Source of the DNA: Lactobacillus sp.
GTDB lineage: Bacteria; Bacillota; Bacilli; Lactobacillales; Lactobacillaceae
DNA length: 64,000 nt
Direction: 5' to 3'
NCBI GenBank assembly: GCA_022483245.1
Contig: JAKVNR010000001.1
Location: 1 to 64,000 of the forward strand
The notes beneath the pieces are model-generated. The model did no database searches. It saw nothing but the letters and a program-made list of their open reading frames with translations, and had not been told where the DNA came from. Shown one piece after another: positions 34,391 to 42,763 of the stretch. Both the position numbers and the translations under genes were made by a program. Every line of letters starts with the position of its first letter. Position 1 is the first letter of the stretch.

Positions 34391-34414
34391 AGCACTGAGT
34401 GTTAACTCAATGCT
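34391..34414 (-). terminator. Terminator between DUF5049 and terminase genes
   Basis: A 10-bp stem (AGCATTGAGT with ACTCAGTGCT) with a 4-nt loop is followed by six T residues on the minus strand. It would reduce transcription into the structural genes unless antitermination or a separate promoter is used. Confidence 0.8.
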
Positions 34415-34424
34415 TGATTGATGA

Positions 34425-34631
34425 TTAATTAAACTTGCCAGTTAATATCAAATTTACGTATCCGGCGCGGTCAGTATTCAAGTAATCGATTAAGTCATGG
34501 TAGTTATAGTAGTATGCCAGTCTTTTGACATTTTCCACATCAAACATATTGGCTTCACCAGTGTTGCGGATTTTTAAGACCTGCTGGCGGATTCGGTTAC
34601 GTTTAGCTAATTCGTCCTTAATTCGATTCAT
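34425..34631 (-). CDS. DUF5049 protein
   Basis: The protein has 68 residues. The core pattern IRNTGEANMFD, then VKRLAYYYNYHDLIDYL, matches DUF5049, a small family next to phage packaging genes. Its function is unknown. It is coupled to the next upstream gene (2-bp gap). Confidence 0.7.
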   Translation of the reverse strand: MNRIKDELAKRNRIRQQVLKIRNTGEANMFDVENVKRLAYYYNYHDLIDYLNTDRAGYVNLILTGKFN

Positions 34632-34633
34632 GA

Positions 34634-35254
34634 TTAGTCCCCCTGGTTCTTAAAAGCAGCTGATCCAGTTAAGTTGCGTAACAATACTTTCCGTTGGTCT
34701 TTAAACTTGGGACCGATAAATCCTAGGCGTAGCAGGAAACAGCGGAAAGCATATTTTTCATTACTCTCTTCGTGTGGTTCTGACATGATTCGCTGGTGGC
34801 TGATGGCATATTGGACCAGCTTGTCGACAAATTGTTGATAAGCAAAAGCATCGTCAAGTTTCACTTCTTTAAACCAATCGAAGGATACCTGTTTTTCATC
34901 GACGTTTAAGGGGAGGGCTTCCAGCTGGCAAGCGTCCTTAATTAACTGCCCCTTAGCCCAGATTAGGTGGCGCAGGTTATCAAGAGCCTGATCTGTAAAC
35001 TTATCTCGCTGGTAGGCTAGGTTCAACTTGATTATTTCAGTAGGGTGGAAGCCTTGCTGTTCAAGATAATCGAGTAAATTGGCCGGGATCTCATCCGGGG
35101 ATGTTAGGACTCCATCTTTGTTAACAGTGTACTTGCCAATCTGATAAGCGTAGGTAGGTGTGTATTGATATTCGGCCTTTCGATGAGTATAGTCAGCCAG
35201 CTTCGTCACCAATTCTTTTCGTTGCTGGCCGTGTACATTAAATTTAATTTCCAT
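34634..35254 (-). CDS. Phage virulence-related-protein family member
   Basis: This 206-residue protein begins MEIKFNVHGQQRKELV and has AKGQLIKDACQ...LPLNVDEKQVSFDWF, the pattern of a phage family often named virulence-related protein. The name is historical and its role is unknown. It usually sits beside DUF5049 and terminase genes, as here. AGGAGG precedes the ATG. Confidence 0.6.
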   Translation of the reverse strand: MEIKFNVHGQQRKELVTKLADYTHRKAEYQYTPTYAYQIGKYTVNKDGVLTSPDEIPANLLDYLEQQGFHPTEIIKLNLAYQRDKFTDQALDNLRHLIWAKGQLIKDACQLEALPLNVDEKQVSFDWFKEVKLDDAFAYQQFVDKLVQYAISHQRIMSEPHEESNEKYAFRCFLLRLGFIGPKFKDQRKVLLRNLTGSAAFKNQGD

Positions 35255-35326
35255 CTTCTGTACCTCCTTGTTTGATCACTGTATACATCACTCTAAAGGG
35301 TACAGATAGCAAGGAACTTCGACGAT

Positions 35327-36553
35327 TTAAGCCGGCTTTTTTACTTTGCTGTAAAGAATAGTTTTACCATTTCTTTCCACACTAACGTTTTTGCTTGAAC
35401 CAACCTGTTCAATATAACGTTGCACAATCACATCGCAATATTTAGGATCGAGTTCCATCATGTTACAAATCCGATTAGTTTGCTCGCATGCAATCAGAGT
35501 TGAACCGGAACCACCGAATGGATCGAGAACGGTACAGTTGGACATGGTGGAATTCATGATTGGATAGGCTAATAGTGGGATTGGTTTCATCGTTGGGTGT
35601 TCCTTACTCTGCTTTGGGCGATCAAATTCCCAGATGGTGGATTCCTTTCGCCCGGTGTACCATTCGTGTTTGCCATCTTTCTTCCATCCATAGAGTACGG
35701 GTTCATGTTGCCACTGATAGGGAGAGCGACCAAGTACTAATGATTGCTTCTTCCAGATACAGCAACCGGATAAATAAAAACCAGCATCTTGGAAAGCACG
35801 GCGGAAGTTAAGGCCTTCCGTATCGGCGTGAAATACATAGATGCTGGCATCGTTAGCCATTGCTTGATTCATATTTTGAAAAGCAGCAAGCAGAAACTGG
35901 TAGAACTTGTCATCGGCTTGATGATCATTCTTGATCTTGCCAGCTTTGCTAGAGTAATCGACATTGTATGGAGGATCGGTTAATACTAGGTTGACCTTAT
36001 GATCACCCAGTAATTTCTGGTAGCTTTCTGTTTTAGTAGCGTCACCACATAATAAAGTGTGTTTACCTAAGTGCCATAAGTCACCAGGCTTTGAAAAGGT
36101 CGGTTTATCCAATTCGCTATCAACGTCAAAGTCATCATCATGCGTGTCGTCAGCCGTGCCAAGAAGGTCGGAGATCTCATTCTCGTCAAATCCCGTTAAT
36201 GAAACATCTAAATCACTGGCTTGTAAGTCAGTCATTAGGAGGGCTAACTTATCCTTATCCCAATCACCACTGATCTTGTTGAGCGCAATATTCAACGCTT
36301 TTTCTTTTTCTTCATTAAGGTCAACAACAACGCACTCAGCTTCTTCGATCCCTTCATCCTGGAGAATCTTTAACCGCTGGTGTCCTCCAACTATGCGACC
36401 AGTTTGTTGGTTCCAGATGATTGGATCGACATAACCGAATTCTTTCATTGAACGTTTTAACTTTTCGTAATCAGGATCGCCAGGCTTGAGATCTTTACGC
36501 GGATTGTAATCGGCAGGAATTAGATCAGCAATTTTTTTCTTGATAAATTTCAT
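35327..36553 (-). CDS. ParB-domain DNA methyltransferase of the phage module
   Basis: The protein has 408 residues. An N-terminal ParB-like domain (IPADYNPRKDL, VGGHQRLK) is fused to a methyltransferase with DPPYNVDY near 205 and DPFGGSGST near 345. This beta-type order fits N4-cytosine or N6-adenine methylation. Such orphan enzymes protect phage DNA from host restriction. It overlaps the terminase small-subunit gene by 1 bp. Confidence 0.92.
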   Translation of the reverse strand: MKFIKKKIADLIPADYNPRKDLKPGDPDYEKLKRSMKEFGYVDPIIWNQQTGRIVGGHQRLKILQDEGIEEAECVVVDLNEEKEKALNIALNKISGDWDKDKLALLMTDLQASDLDVSLTGFDENEISDLLGTADDTHDDDFDVDSELDKPTFSKPGDLWHLGKHTLLCGDATKTESYQKLLGDHKVNLVLTDPPYNVDYSSKAGKIKNDHQADDKFYQFLLAAFQNMNQAMANDASIYVFHADTEGLNFRRAFQDAGFYLSGCCIWKKQSLVLGRSPYQWQHEPVLYGWKKDGKHEWYTGRKESTIWEFDRPKQSKEHPTMKPIPLLAYPIMNSTMSNCTVLDPFGGSGSTLIACEQTNRICNMMELDPKYCDVIVQRYIEQVGSSKNVSVERNGKTILYSKVKKPA

Positions 36554-37095
36554 TAGTTCATTCCTTTCCGACTTCTTAAGAGTCGTTCCATGACATCATC
36601 TTGGGGTGTTGATCCTTGATAAGTCGTGGCATTGTTTTCTTTAACCACTTGAAAAATCTGAAACCATAATTGGCTCGATTGCTTCATGTAGTCACGACTC
36701 ATGGAAACATATGGTGAAGCAATTGCATTACCAGTGGTAGGGTGGCGAGCGAGAAAACCAAACTTAGAGATACATTCTTCGCACTGGATCCACCGGCTAA
36801 CGCTAACGGCATATTGTTCAATCAGCTGAGTGTTAACTAGCTTTTCACAACCACGTTCGACCAACCATTCCCAGGTTTCTTTAAAAATATCAGCGGCGTC
36901 AAATTCTAAACCATTCTTCTGTTTGGCCTTGAGGTATTTCTTGACTGGCGGCATCACGTGTCCTTCCAGATTAGCTGGTTCAGGCAAATCGATAACAGTT
37001 GCTTCTTGGCCAGCTTCGAGCTTGTCATGCAGTGATTTAGATTTTCTCCCAGCGCCGACCCGCGATCCACCACGATTCGTACCATCCTTAGCCAA
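36553..37095 (-). CDS. Terminase small subunit (P27 type)
   Basis: The protein has 180 residues. The start is basic and glycine-rich (GGSRVGAGRKSKS); later WLVERGCEKLV and QYAVSVSRWIQCEE fit the P27 small-terminase family. It recognises the packaging site on element DNA. The gap upstream (37096-37214) is where such sites normally lie, next to an HNH gene. Confidence 0.9.
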   Translation of the reverse strand: MAKDGTNRGGSRVGAGRKSKSLHDKLEAGQEATVIDLPEPANLEGHVMPPVKKYLKAKQKNGLEFDAADIFKETWEWLVERGCEKLVNTQLIEQYAVSVSRWIQCEECISKFGFLARHPTTGNAIASPYVSMSRDYMKQSSQLWFQIFQVVKENNATTYQGSTPQDDVMERLLRSRKGMN

Positions 37096-37214
37096 ATCTC
37101 TCCCTCCTTTCGGCAGGGGTTAATACCCCGTTTGATTTCGATTTTTTGTACACGAAGGCCCAGGCCCGCTCCCGCGCGAAAAATTTTTAAGGATTTGATG
37201 GTCCCCTCCGTGGT
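37096..37214. other. Candidate cos (packaging) region
   Basis: A gene-free 119-bp gap between the HNH and small-terminase genes holds a GC-rich stretch (37148-37181, GGCCCAGGCCCGCTCCCGCG followed by CG and A/T bases). In HNH-type phages the cohesive-end site is found between these genes. The exact cut positions cannot be read from sequence. Confidence 0.35.
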
Positions 37215-37592
37215 TTAGTAATGATATCGACGTGGCTTTTTATGCCAACGATCATCCATCTGAGCAGTGATGCGGGAGTGGCATGGCTTACATAATGCCA
37301 TCAGGTTCTTGAACTCGTTGGTGCCACCATGCTCCAGAGGCAGAACGTGATGGACCTCGGTGGCTTGGGTATACCTTCCTTGGCTCAGGCACATCTCACA
37401 GAAGGGATGGTGGAGCAAGTAGCGTTGACGGATCTTTGGCCAGCCGTGATGATAGCGCGGACGACTACGCTTTGGTCGTTGGTAACGATTATAGTGAGAG
37501 CTGACTTGCTTAGCATGGACGTCACAATAAGTGTTGTGGGTTAGTCGCGGGCAGCCAGGGTAACGACAGGGTTTCTTGGGTGAGTAGGGCAT
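37215..37592 (-). CDS. HNH endonuclease of the packaging module
   Basis: This 125-residue HNH protein has CEMCLSQG, VHHVLPLEHGG and LCKPCHSRIT, giving the full ββα-metal finger. The start at 37592 has AAGGAGG nine bases upstream; a longer frame to 37640 would run through a terminator. HNH proteins assist terminase in cutting cos sites in related phages. Confidence 0.9.
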   Translation of the reverse strand: MPYSPKKPCRYPGCPRLTHNTYCDVHAKQVSSHYNRYQRPKRSRPRYHHGWPKIRQRYLLHHPFCEMCLSQGRYTQATEVHHVLPLEHGGTNEFKNLMALCKPCHSRITAQMDDRWHKKPRRYHY

Positions 37593-37623
37593 GACACTCC
37601 TCCTTTCTGAGGGTATAAGAAAA

Positions 37624-37650
37624 GCCCAGCAGTTTTGCACCGCTAGGCTT
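37624..37650 (-). terminator. Terminator upstream of the HNH gene
   Basis: AGCCTAGC pairs with GCTGGGCT (one mismatch) and is followed by TTTCTT on the minus strand. It would end transcription from the replication-side genes before the packaging genes. Confidence 0.55.
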
Positions 37651-37740
37651 CAATGTTATAAAGCAAATGCCTTTATCCTAATTTTCTACACTACCATCGT
37701 AACATAGATAAGCCGATTGTTTGTTCTGCGTTTTACCTTT

Positions 37741-38208
37741 CTAATGATGGGATCCATAAAGTAAGAGCGTGGGGTGATCGAGTGCTTTGTTCTTTCGATT
37801 GTAAGCAGTGGTTTTCGCAATGAAGTACTTGTCCATCACGATGGTTAGTCCCTCGTTCATTGACTGGTTTGGAGTACGATAGCAGACATCTAAAACAAAG
37901 CGCTCGTCTTCAGATAACTCTTGCCAGGCTGGCTCGAACCACTTGAAGTAAAGTTGGGCTTGTTGGTAGCGTTCATTCAGCTTGGTTGTCTCATCGATGC
38001 CATGCAGCAGGCGATGTTCAGTCGGGTTATCCTTTTTGCTGCCACTGGGTGAGAAACCATAGCGAGGCGAACTGACACCAACCATTTGTTCCTTAGCTAG
38101 TTTCAGTTCGTCTTGGTAAGAGTCAATGATGAACTTCATACCATCGTAATCTTTCAAGGCTGCGACGGTCGCTCGTCGTTTGTCTAAGTAGTTCCACATG
38201 ATACTCAT
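37741..38208 (-). CDS. Phage transcription regulator, RinA/ArpU-like
   Basis: The 155-residue protein has a helical N-terminus and a C-terminal sigma-like region (ELSEDERFVLDVCYR, then KTTAYNRKNKAL), as in late-gene activators of the RinA/ArpU/DUF1492 kind. It lies directly before the packaging genes, where such activators act. It overlaps the helicase gene by 4 bp. Assignment is by pattern and position only. Confidence 0.55.
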   Translation of the reverse strand: MSIMWNYLDKRRATVAALKDYDGMKFIIDSYQDELKLAKEQMVGVSSPRYGFSPSGSKKDNPTEHRLLHGIDETTKLNERYQQAQLYFKWFEPAWQELSEDERFVLDVCYRTPNQSMNEGLTIVMDKYFIAKTTAYNRKNKALDHPTLLLYGSHH

Positions 38209-39560
38209 GCCACAACACTTCCTTTCAGGTTGGCTTTCACCGCATTGATTAACGCTAGCTGGGTTTTATCTTTACGTTTCAAGGCGGCCAGAATGTTTTC
38301 GTCAATGGTTCCTTCGGTGATGATGTGGTGGATAACTACTGGCTGACGCTGTCCTTGTCGCCAGAGCCGAGCGTTGGTTTGCTGGTAAAGCTCCAGGCTC
38401 CAAGTCAATCCATACCAAATCAAGGTGGCACCACCAGCCTGCAGGTTAAGACCATGACCAGCAGAAGCGGGGTGGATCAAAGCTAAAGGAATCTTACCGG
38501 CATTCCAGTCCTGAATGTCACGGGGTGTTTTGATCTCACGAACCTTGAAACGACTTTTAATCTGGATTAGATCATGTTTGAACCAGTAAGCTACCAAGAC
38601 AGGTTTACCATTAGCAGCTTCAACCAAATCTTCAAGGGCATCAAGTTTTCGCTGGTGAATTTGAACAATCTGCTGCTGGTCGTCGTAGACACAACCATTT
38701 GCCATCTGGCAAAGTTTATTCGATAAACTGGCTGCGTTGAGGGCATCGATTTGTTTACCCTGGGTTGAAACTACTAGCTGGGCATTAAGCTCATCATAGA
38801 TTGCCTGCTCACTATTACTCATTTTTACCGGAACGGTGTTCATAGTTAATGGTGGCAGATTCAAGTAGTCCTTAGACTTCATAGAAATGGTGATATCATC
38901 AATGGCGCGGTAGATACTTTGTTCAGCACCGGGCTTAGGTTTGTAGGTAAAAACTTGATACATGTTTCGCTTGTCAGGGTCAAAGTAGTTCATTCGGTAA
39001 GATGAGATGAAACGGCCGAGTCGTTGGCCCATGTCTAGTACGCGGAACTCTGCCCACAAATCCATCAAGCCATTAGACGACGGTGTGCCTGTTAAGCCAA
39101 CTACGCGCTTAATCAGTGGTCGCACTCGTTTGAGGGCTTTGAAGCGTTGCGAGCGGTAAGACTTAAAACTGGAGAGTTCATCGATCACCAACATGTCGTA
39201 GTCAAAGGAAGTACCAGAGGATTCAATTAGCCATTTTAAGTTTTCCCGATTAATGATATAAATGTCGACATCTTGCTGCAGTGCTTTGATCCTTTGAAAC
39301 TTAGAACCAGTGACGACTGAATAGTTAAGGCCTTTTAAGTGGTCCCATTTTTCAATTTCTTCTGGCCAGGTTTGTTTAGCCACACGCAGTGGAGCGACAA
39401 CTAATACCCGTTGAACTTTCCCCTGCTGAATAAGTTGTTTAATAGCAGTTAGGGTAATGACGCTTTTACCTAGTCCCATATCAAGCAAGATTGCTGCCAC
39501 AGGATGATCCAGAATAAACTGAGTTGCGTATTGTTGGTATTCATGCGGTTTGTATTGCAT
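38205..39560 (-). CDS. Phage SNF2-type helicase
   Basis: The protein has 451 residues. Walker A LLDMGLGKS is at 25-33, DELSSFK near 123, GLTGTPSSNGL near 155, and QTNARLWRQGQ with HHIITEGTIDE at the end. This is the short SNF2 helicase that goes with VRR-NUC and P4-type primase genes in Firmicutes phages. It likely helps replication or recombination. Confidence 0.92.
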   Translation of the reverse strand: MQYKPHEYQQYATQFILDHPVAAILLDMGLGKSVITLTAIKQLIQQGKVQRVLVVAPLRVAKQTWPEEIEKWDHLKGLNYSVVTGSKFQRIKALQQDVDIYIINRENLKWLIESSGTSFDYDMLVIDELSSFKSYRSQRFKALKRVRPLIKRVVGLTGTPSSNGLMDLWAEFRVLDMGQRLGRFISSYRMNYFDPDKRNMYQVFTYKPKPGAEQSIYRAIDDITISMKSKDYLNLPPLTMNTVPVKMSNSEQAIYDELNAQLVVSTQGKQIDALNAASLSNKLCQMANGCVYDDQQQIVQIHQRKLDALEDLVEAANGKPVLVAYWFKHDLIQIKSRFKVREIKTPRDIQDWNAGKIPLALIHPASAGHGLNLQAGGATLIWYGLTWSLELYQQTNARLWRQGQRQPVVIHHIITEGTIDENILAALKRKDKTQLALINAVKANLKGSVVA

Positions 39561-39822
39561 CTAGCATTCCTCCAATCTGATCAAACTGATCGCAAACAAA
39601 AACCTGGTAACCAAGTTGTTTTAACTGGTTGAGTCTTTGCACTTGTAACGGGCGGGGATGTTTACCAGGAGCCTTCATCTCCACAAAGCCCATGTGACCA
39701 TCAGGCAGGAGGACCAATCGATCAGGTACTCCGGCCATCGATGGGGAGGTGAACTTTAGGCAAAGACCTCCGCGTTGGTGGGTAGCTTTGACAAAAGTAG
39801 TTTCGATTTGTTTTTCTAACAT
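39541..39822 (-). CDS. VRR-NUC domain nuclease
   Basis: This protein of about 93 residues has GVPDRLVLLPDG and FVEMKAPGK, the PD-(D/E)xK set of VRR-NUC. The ATG at 39822 follows AGGAAGGA; a longer frame begins at 39987 but lacks conserved residues and would enter the iteron region. It overlaps the helicase gene by 20 bp, so the two probably act together. Confidence 0.88.
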   Translation of the reverse strand: MLEKQIETTFVKATHQRGGLCLKFTSPSMAGVPDRLVLLPDGHMGFVEMKAPGKHPRPLQVQRLNQLKQLGYQVFVCDQFDQIGGMLDAIQTA

Positions 39823-39872
39823 TTGTAAAATCCTTCCTAAACGTTGATATATCGGTGATTCGTCAGGGTTAA

Positions 39873-40037
39873 TGACGGTCGTGACAGTTGTTTTACTACT
39901 CTTCTCTATACTCTTTTTTTCTATTTTTATTCCTATATACAAGTAATGTAAAAGAGTGTCACGACTGTCATTAGGGTTGGTAAACACTGATGTATCAAGC
40001 TTTTAGAGTTTTAAAGTGTGACAGTCGATGACAGTCA
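39873..40037. other. Iteron-like repeats downstream of the primase gene, candidate origin (E2)
   Basis: Repeats TGACGGTCGTGACAGT (39873), GTGTCACGACTGTCA (39956) and TGACAGTCGATGACAGTCA (about 40019) flank an AT-rich pyrimidine tract at 39890-39945. Direct and inverted copies of GTGACAGTC are shared with the window start in element 1, although the sequence between them has diverged. This fits an origin used by the adjacent primase. Confidence 0.45.
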
Positions 40038-42290
40038 ACTGAGGAATTCGTCGGCATCAACTTTTAATCGCAGTCCCTCGATGAAACGACCGTTTTGTTT
40101 ATGTTGACGTTGAAAGCCAGCATTTTTGAGGGCGGTGTAAAAGTCAGTCGTGCTGCGGATATATTCACCGATGCCTTGGCAGTATTCGCGATACTTTTGA
40201 TAGAGGTCACCGGACTTTTGCTCATATTCTGGGTTTAATTCGCATTTTTCGTTGAGAAAATGTCCGAGCCAATCATTGTCAGCATGGTAAGCATTGACCG
40301 CTTTTTCGACTGCCGCCGGAGTAGTTAATCGGTAATTTTGCTGAATGGTTCGCTGTGCGCCTTCAATGATCCACTGCAAGACTGCCGGCCCAGCTTTTTC
40401 GGTTAGGTACTGGGCGTAATTCTTAATATCATTGCGTTTAGCGATCGTAGCTTTAAAGGGGATCACAATTAACCGTCGCCAGATTCCTTCATCATTACCA
40501 CCTACGTGGGGCAGGTAATTGGTGTATAACACGATGGTGTGGCTGGGCGTAAAGGAGAAAGGTTTCATGTATTTCTTTTCGGCATAGATTTCATCAGTTG
40601 AACAAAGTTGCTTGACGATGGAAGTGTTCAGGCGTTTACCTTCTTCCAATTCCGCGGAGATGATTAGTCGCTTGCCTTTGACTTCGGCCATCTCTGGTTT
40701 GACGTTTCGCCGGACACCAGTGGTCAAGGCATCAGCTGAGAGGTGACCGGTATAAGTGCCGAGTACATTAGCGATGGTGTTCCAGAAGGTTGACTTACCA
40801 TTCCTCCCGCTGCCGTAAGCAATAATCAGAGCTTCCAGGTACACCTGACCGATCGCCACCAGTCCCACAATTTCTTGGACGTAATTAATCAACGCTTGGT
40901 CACCACAGAAGAAAGTAGTGAGTGCTTCTTGCCAGAGTGAAGCTCCTTGATTACCAGGAATACAGGATGTGGATTTGGTGATTAATTCATCAGCTTGAAT
41001 TTCCTGTTGACCGTGCATCCCTTTCTTTAAATTGAAAGGTCCGTTGGGCGTGTTCAACAAAAACGGATCAGCATCAAAATCATTAATCTCTTTGACGAGC
41101 TTTGGTCGAGAATTAGTTAAGATCCCGTTAATACCACGGGTGCTGCGTTCCTTGAGAATGAAGGCTTCGTAAGCTTTAGCATTTTCGTAATTCTTGAACG
41201 CTGCCTGTTGTTCATCGTTAAAAGTCCGACTAGCTTTAGTTTTACCCATTGCTTGCAAAGCGGATGTCACACCATTTTGCTGAATCTTCTTATAACTATT
41301 AGTGACACGAAGCTGAGCATCAGTTAATTGTTTATCGGTAAAACGTTGGACTTCGCCGAGAGCTAAAGGTTCCGATTCTTGCCAGACCTTACCGTCGAAC
41401 CACATAAAACCTGATTGATTGGTGTAGCAGACCCGCTCTTTACAGTTGTTTACAAAGACATAAGATTCCCCAGTGTCCGAGTAGTCAGCTGGCTGTAAGT
41501 CATCATTGGGCTGATTGTATTTTTCGGGCGGAATATAATCTTTTTGATTAGCCATGCGTTGACCAAATTTGGTGGCACTATGCCAGATGTTTTTTAATTC
41601 CTGCTTGCTTAGTGGTGGATCACATTTAGCAGCTTCTTCCTGAAATGCCTGACGAGCTTCAGCAGTATTGCCAAGACGCATAATGATGCGACCGGCAAAA
41701 TGCGAAAGGGTAGCATTACGTTTGCCTTCATGGATTGATCCGATGTTTTGCTGAGCAAAGTAACGCTGGGCCATCATAAATTTGTCCACGGCTTGTGATC
41801 CTTCATGCCAGATGGCTTTAGTACTAGGCACACCAAAGACAAACCGGGCCGCATCAAGCGCATTGTCATCAAAATAGGGAAAGTATTCTTGAATTTCGTG
41901 TTTTAGTTCGGCGTAGGTTTTAGCATCCGTAATCTCAGTAATCGGAAAGTAGACGTGAAACTTAGGCCGGGGTGTTTTATGGTGCTTGGCCTTCATATTG
42001 TTTCGCGAGAAAGTAATGGCGTAGGAAACATCATCGAAATAGTTAGCAATGTTTGCAGGTTTGATCCAAGTAGTCGGATCGTCAGAATGATCGTTATCGC
42101 AGTCCATAATTAGGCAATCGGCTTTGATGAAGTTGGCAATGGTGCGTTGGTTATTTTGAAATTGACCGCAGACATGGTCATAGCGGACAGCTTGTTCTAA
42201 TTCCTGTGCATTAGTAATAGCTTGTTGATGAGGATAGATCGTATTGCTAGCCTGACCGGAATTAACTGCCGTCGATAAAGTAAAATGCAT
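40035..42290 (-). CDS. Phage/plasmid primase-helicase (P4/D5 family), E2 copy
   Basis: The 751-residue paralogue of the E1 enzyme has Walker A GSGRNGKST near 497. Its middle and C-terminal parts are close to the E1 copy, with scattered changes in residues 1-250 and 330-440. It starts 3 bp after the DUF4406-like gene. The upstream part of the element is complete here, so this copy can be tied to VRR-NUC and SNF2 helicase genes in one block. Confidence 0.9.
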   Translation of the reverse strand: MHFTLSTAVNSGQASNTIYPHQQAITNAQELEQAVRYDHVCGQFQNNQRTIANFIKADCLIMDCDNDHSDDPTTWIKPANIANYFDDVSYAITFSRNNMKAKHHKTPRPKFHVYFPITEITDAKTYAELKHEIQEYFPYFDDNALDAARFVFGVPSTKAIWHEGSQAVDKFMMAQRYFAQQNIGSIHEGKRNATLSHFAGRIIMRLGNTAEARQAFQEEAAKCDPPLSKQELKNIWHSATKFGQRMANQKDYIPPEKYNQPNDDLQPADYSDTGESYVFVNNCKERVCYTNQSGFMWFDGKVWQESEPLALGEVQRFTDKQLTDAQLRVTNSYKKIQQNGVTSALQAMGKTKASRTFNDEQQAAFKNYENAKAYEAFILKERSTRGINGILTNSRPKLVKEINDFDADPFLLNTPNGPFNLKKGMHGQQEIQADELITKSTSCIPGNQGASLWQEALTTFFCGDQALINYVQEIVGLVAIGQVYLEALIIAYGSGRNGKSTFWNTIANVLGTYTGHLSADALTTGVRRNVKPEMAEVKGKRLIISAELEEGKRLNTSIVKQLCSTDEIYAEKKYMKPFSFTPSHTIVLYTNYLPHVGGNDEGIWRRLIVIPFKATIAKRNDIKNYAQYLTEKAGPAVLQWIIEGAQRTIQQNYRLTTPAAVEKAVNAYHADNDWLGHFLNEKCELNPEYEQKSGDLYQKYREYCQGIGEYIRSTTDFYTALKNAGFQRQHKQNGRFIEGLRLKVDADEFLS

Positions 42291-42292
42291 CT

Positions 42293-42679
42293 TTAGTTGG
42301 CCTCCATTTCATTATTAAAGTAGCGGATATTTTTATTTTTACGTTTGGCAAAGCGGATGAAGTAGCACATATCGTGCGTCGGTTTACCAAATGACCAGGC
42401 TTCGGCGCATTTAGTCAGTAGCACAATGTTAATAAAAGTGGCTACTTGAAATTCCTGTGAATGGTGCAGGTTAATAAATTGAGGTAGGTAAAGCTGTGGA
42501 CAAACGGGGATGCCACCATGTTGATAGATAAAACGGCAGTAAGAGCGCACTGTCATGGTACTTTTAGCATCGCTCTTTACTACTTCTGTAAACGGCGCAA
42601 TGACAAAGATCATTGGTCGGTAGTGTGGATTCAGTTTATCTTGGCGCAGCTTGGTAATTGCTATGGTTGCTTCTGACAT
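42293..42679 (-). CDS. DUF4406/DUF7768-type protein, E2 copy
   Basis: This 128-residue protein has the same key stretches as the E1 copy (FVIAPF, GGIPVCPQLYLPQF, KCAEAWSFG). The start at 42679 is chosen for the AAGGA site ten bases before it. It follows motif copy 4 and the polymerase terminator. Confidence 0.7.
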   Translation of the reverse strand: MSEATIAITKLRQDKLNPHYRPMIFVIAPFTEVVKSDAKSTMTVRSYCRFIYQHGGIPVCPQLYLPQFINLHHSQEFQVATFINIVLLTKCAEAWSFGKPTHDMCYFIRFAKRKNKNIRYFNNEMEAN

Positions 42680-42717
42680 AGATTCAGATCCTTTCATTAA
42701 ATTAGAGAACTAAAAAA

Positions 42718-42744
42718 GCCCTCACCAATAAGCCAGATGAGGGC
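42718..42744 (-). terminator. Terminator after the polymerase gene (E2)
   Basis: GCCCTCA pairs with TGAGGGC and is followed by six T residues on the minus strand. Compared with E1 the stem keeps pairing through changed bases, which supports it as a real structure. Confidence 0.65.
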
Positions 42745-42756
42745 AGAAAGTAAACC
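42728..42756 (-). promoter_or_regulatory. 29-nt element motif, copy 4
   Basis: On the minus strand this reads GGTTTACTTT...TGGCTTAT with the standard spacing, ahead of the DUF4406-like gene and primase of element 2. Confidence 0.5.
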
Positions 42757-42763
42757 ATTAAAA

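Noticed and set aside
37592-37640. Longer start for the HNH gene
   Set aside because: The longer form would be translated through a terminator, and a strong AAGGAGG sits before the ATG at 37592.
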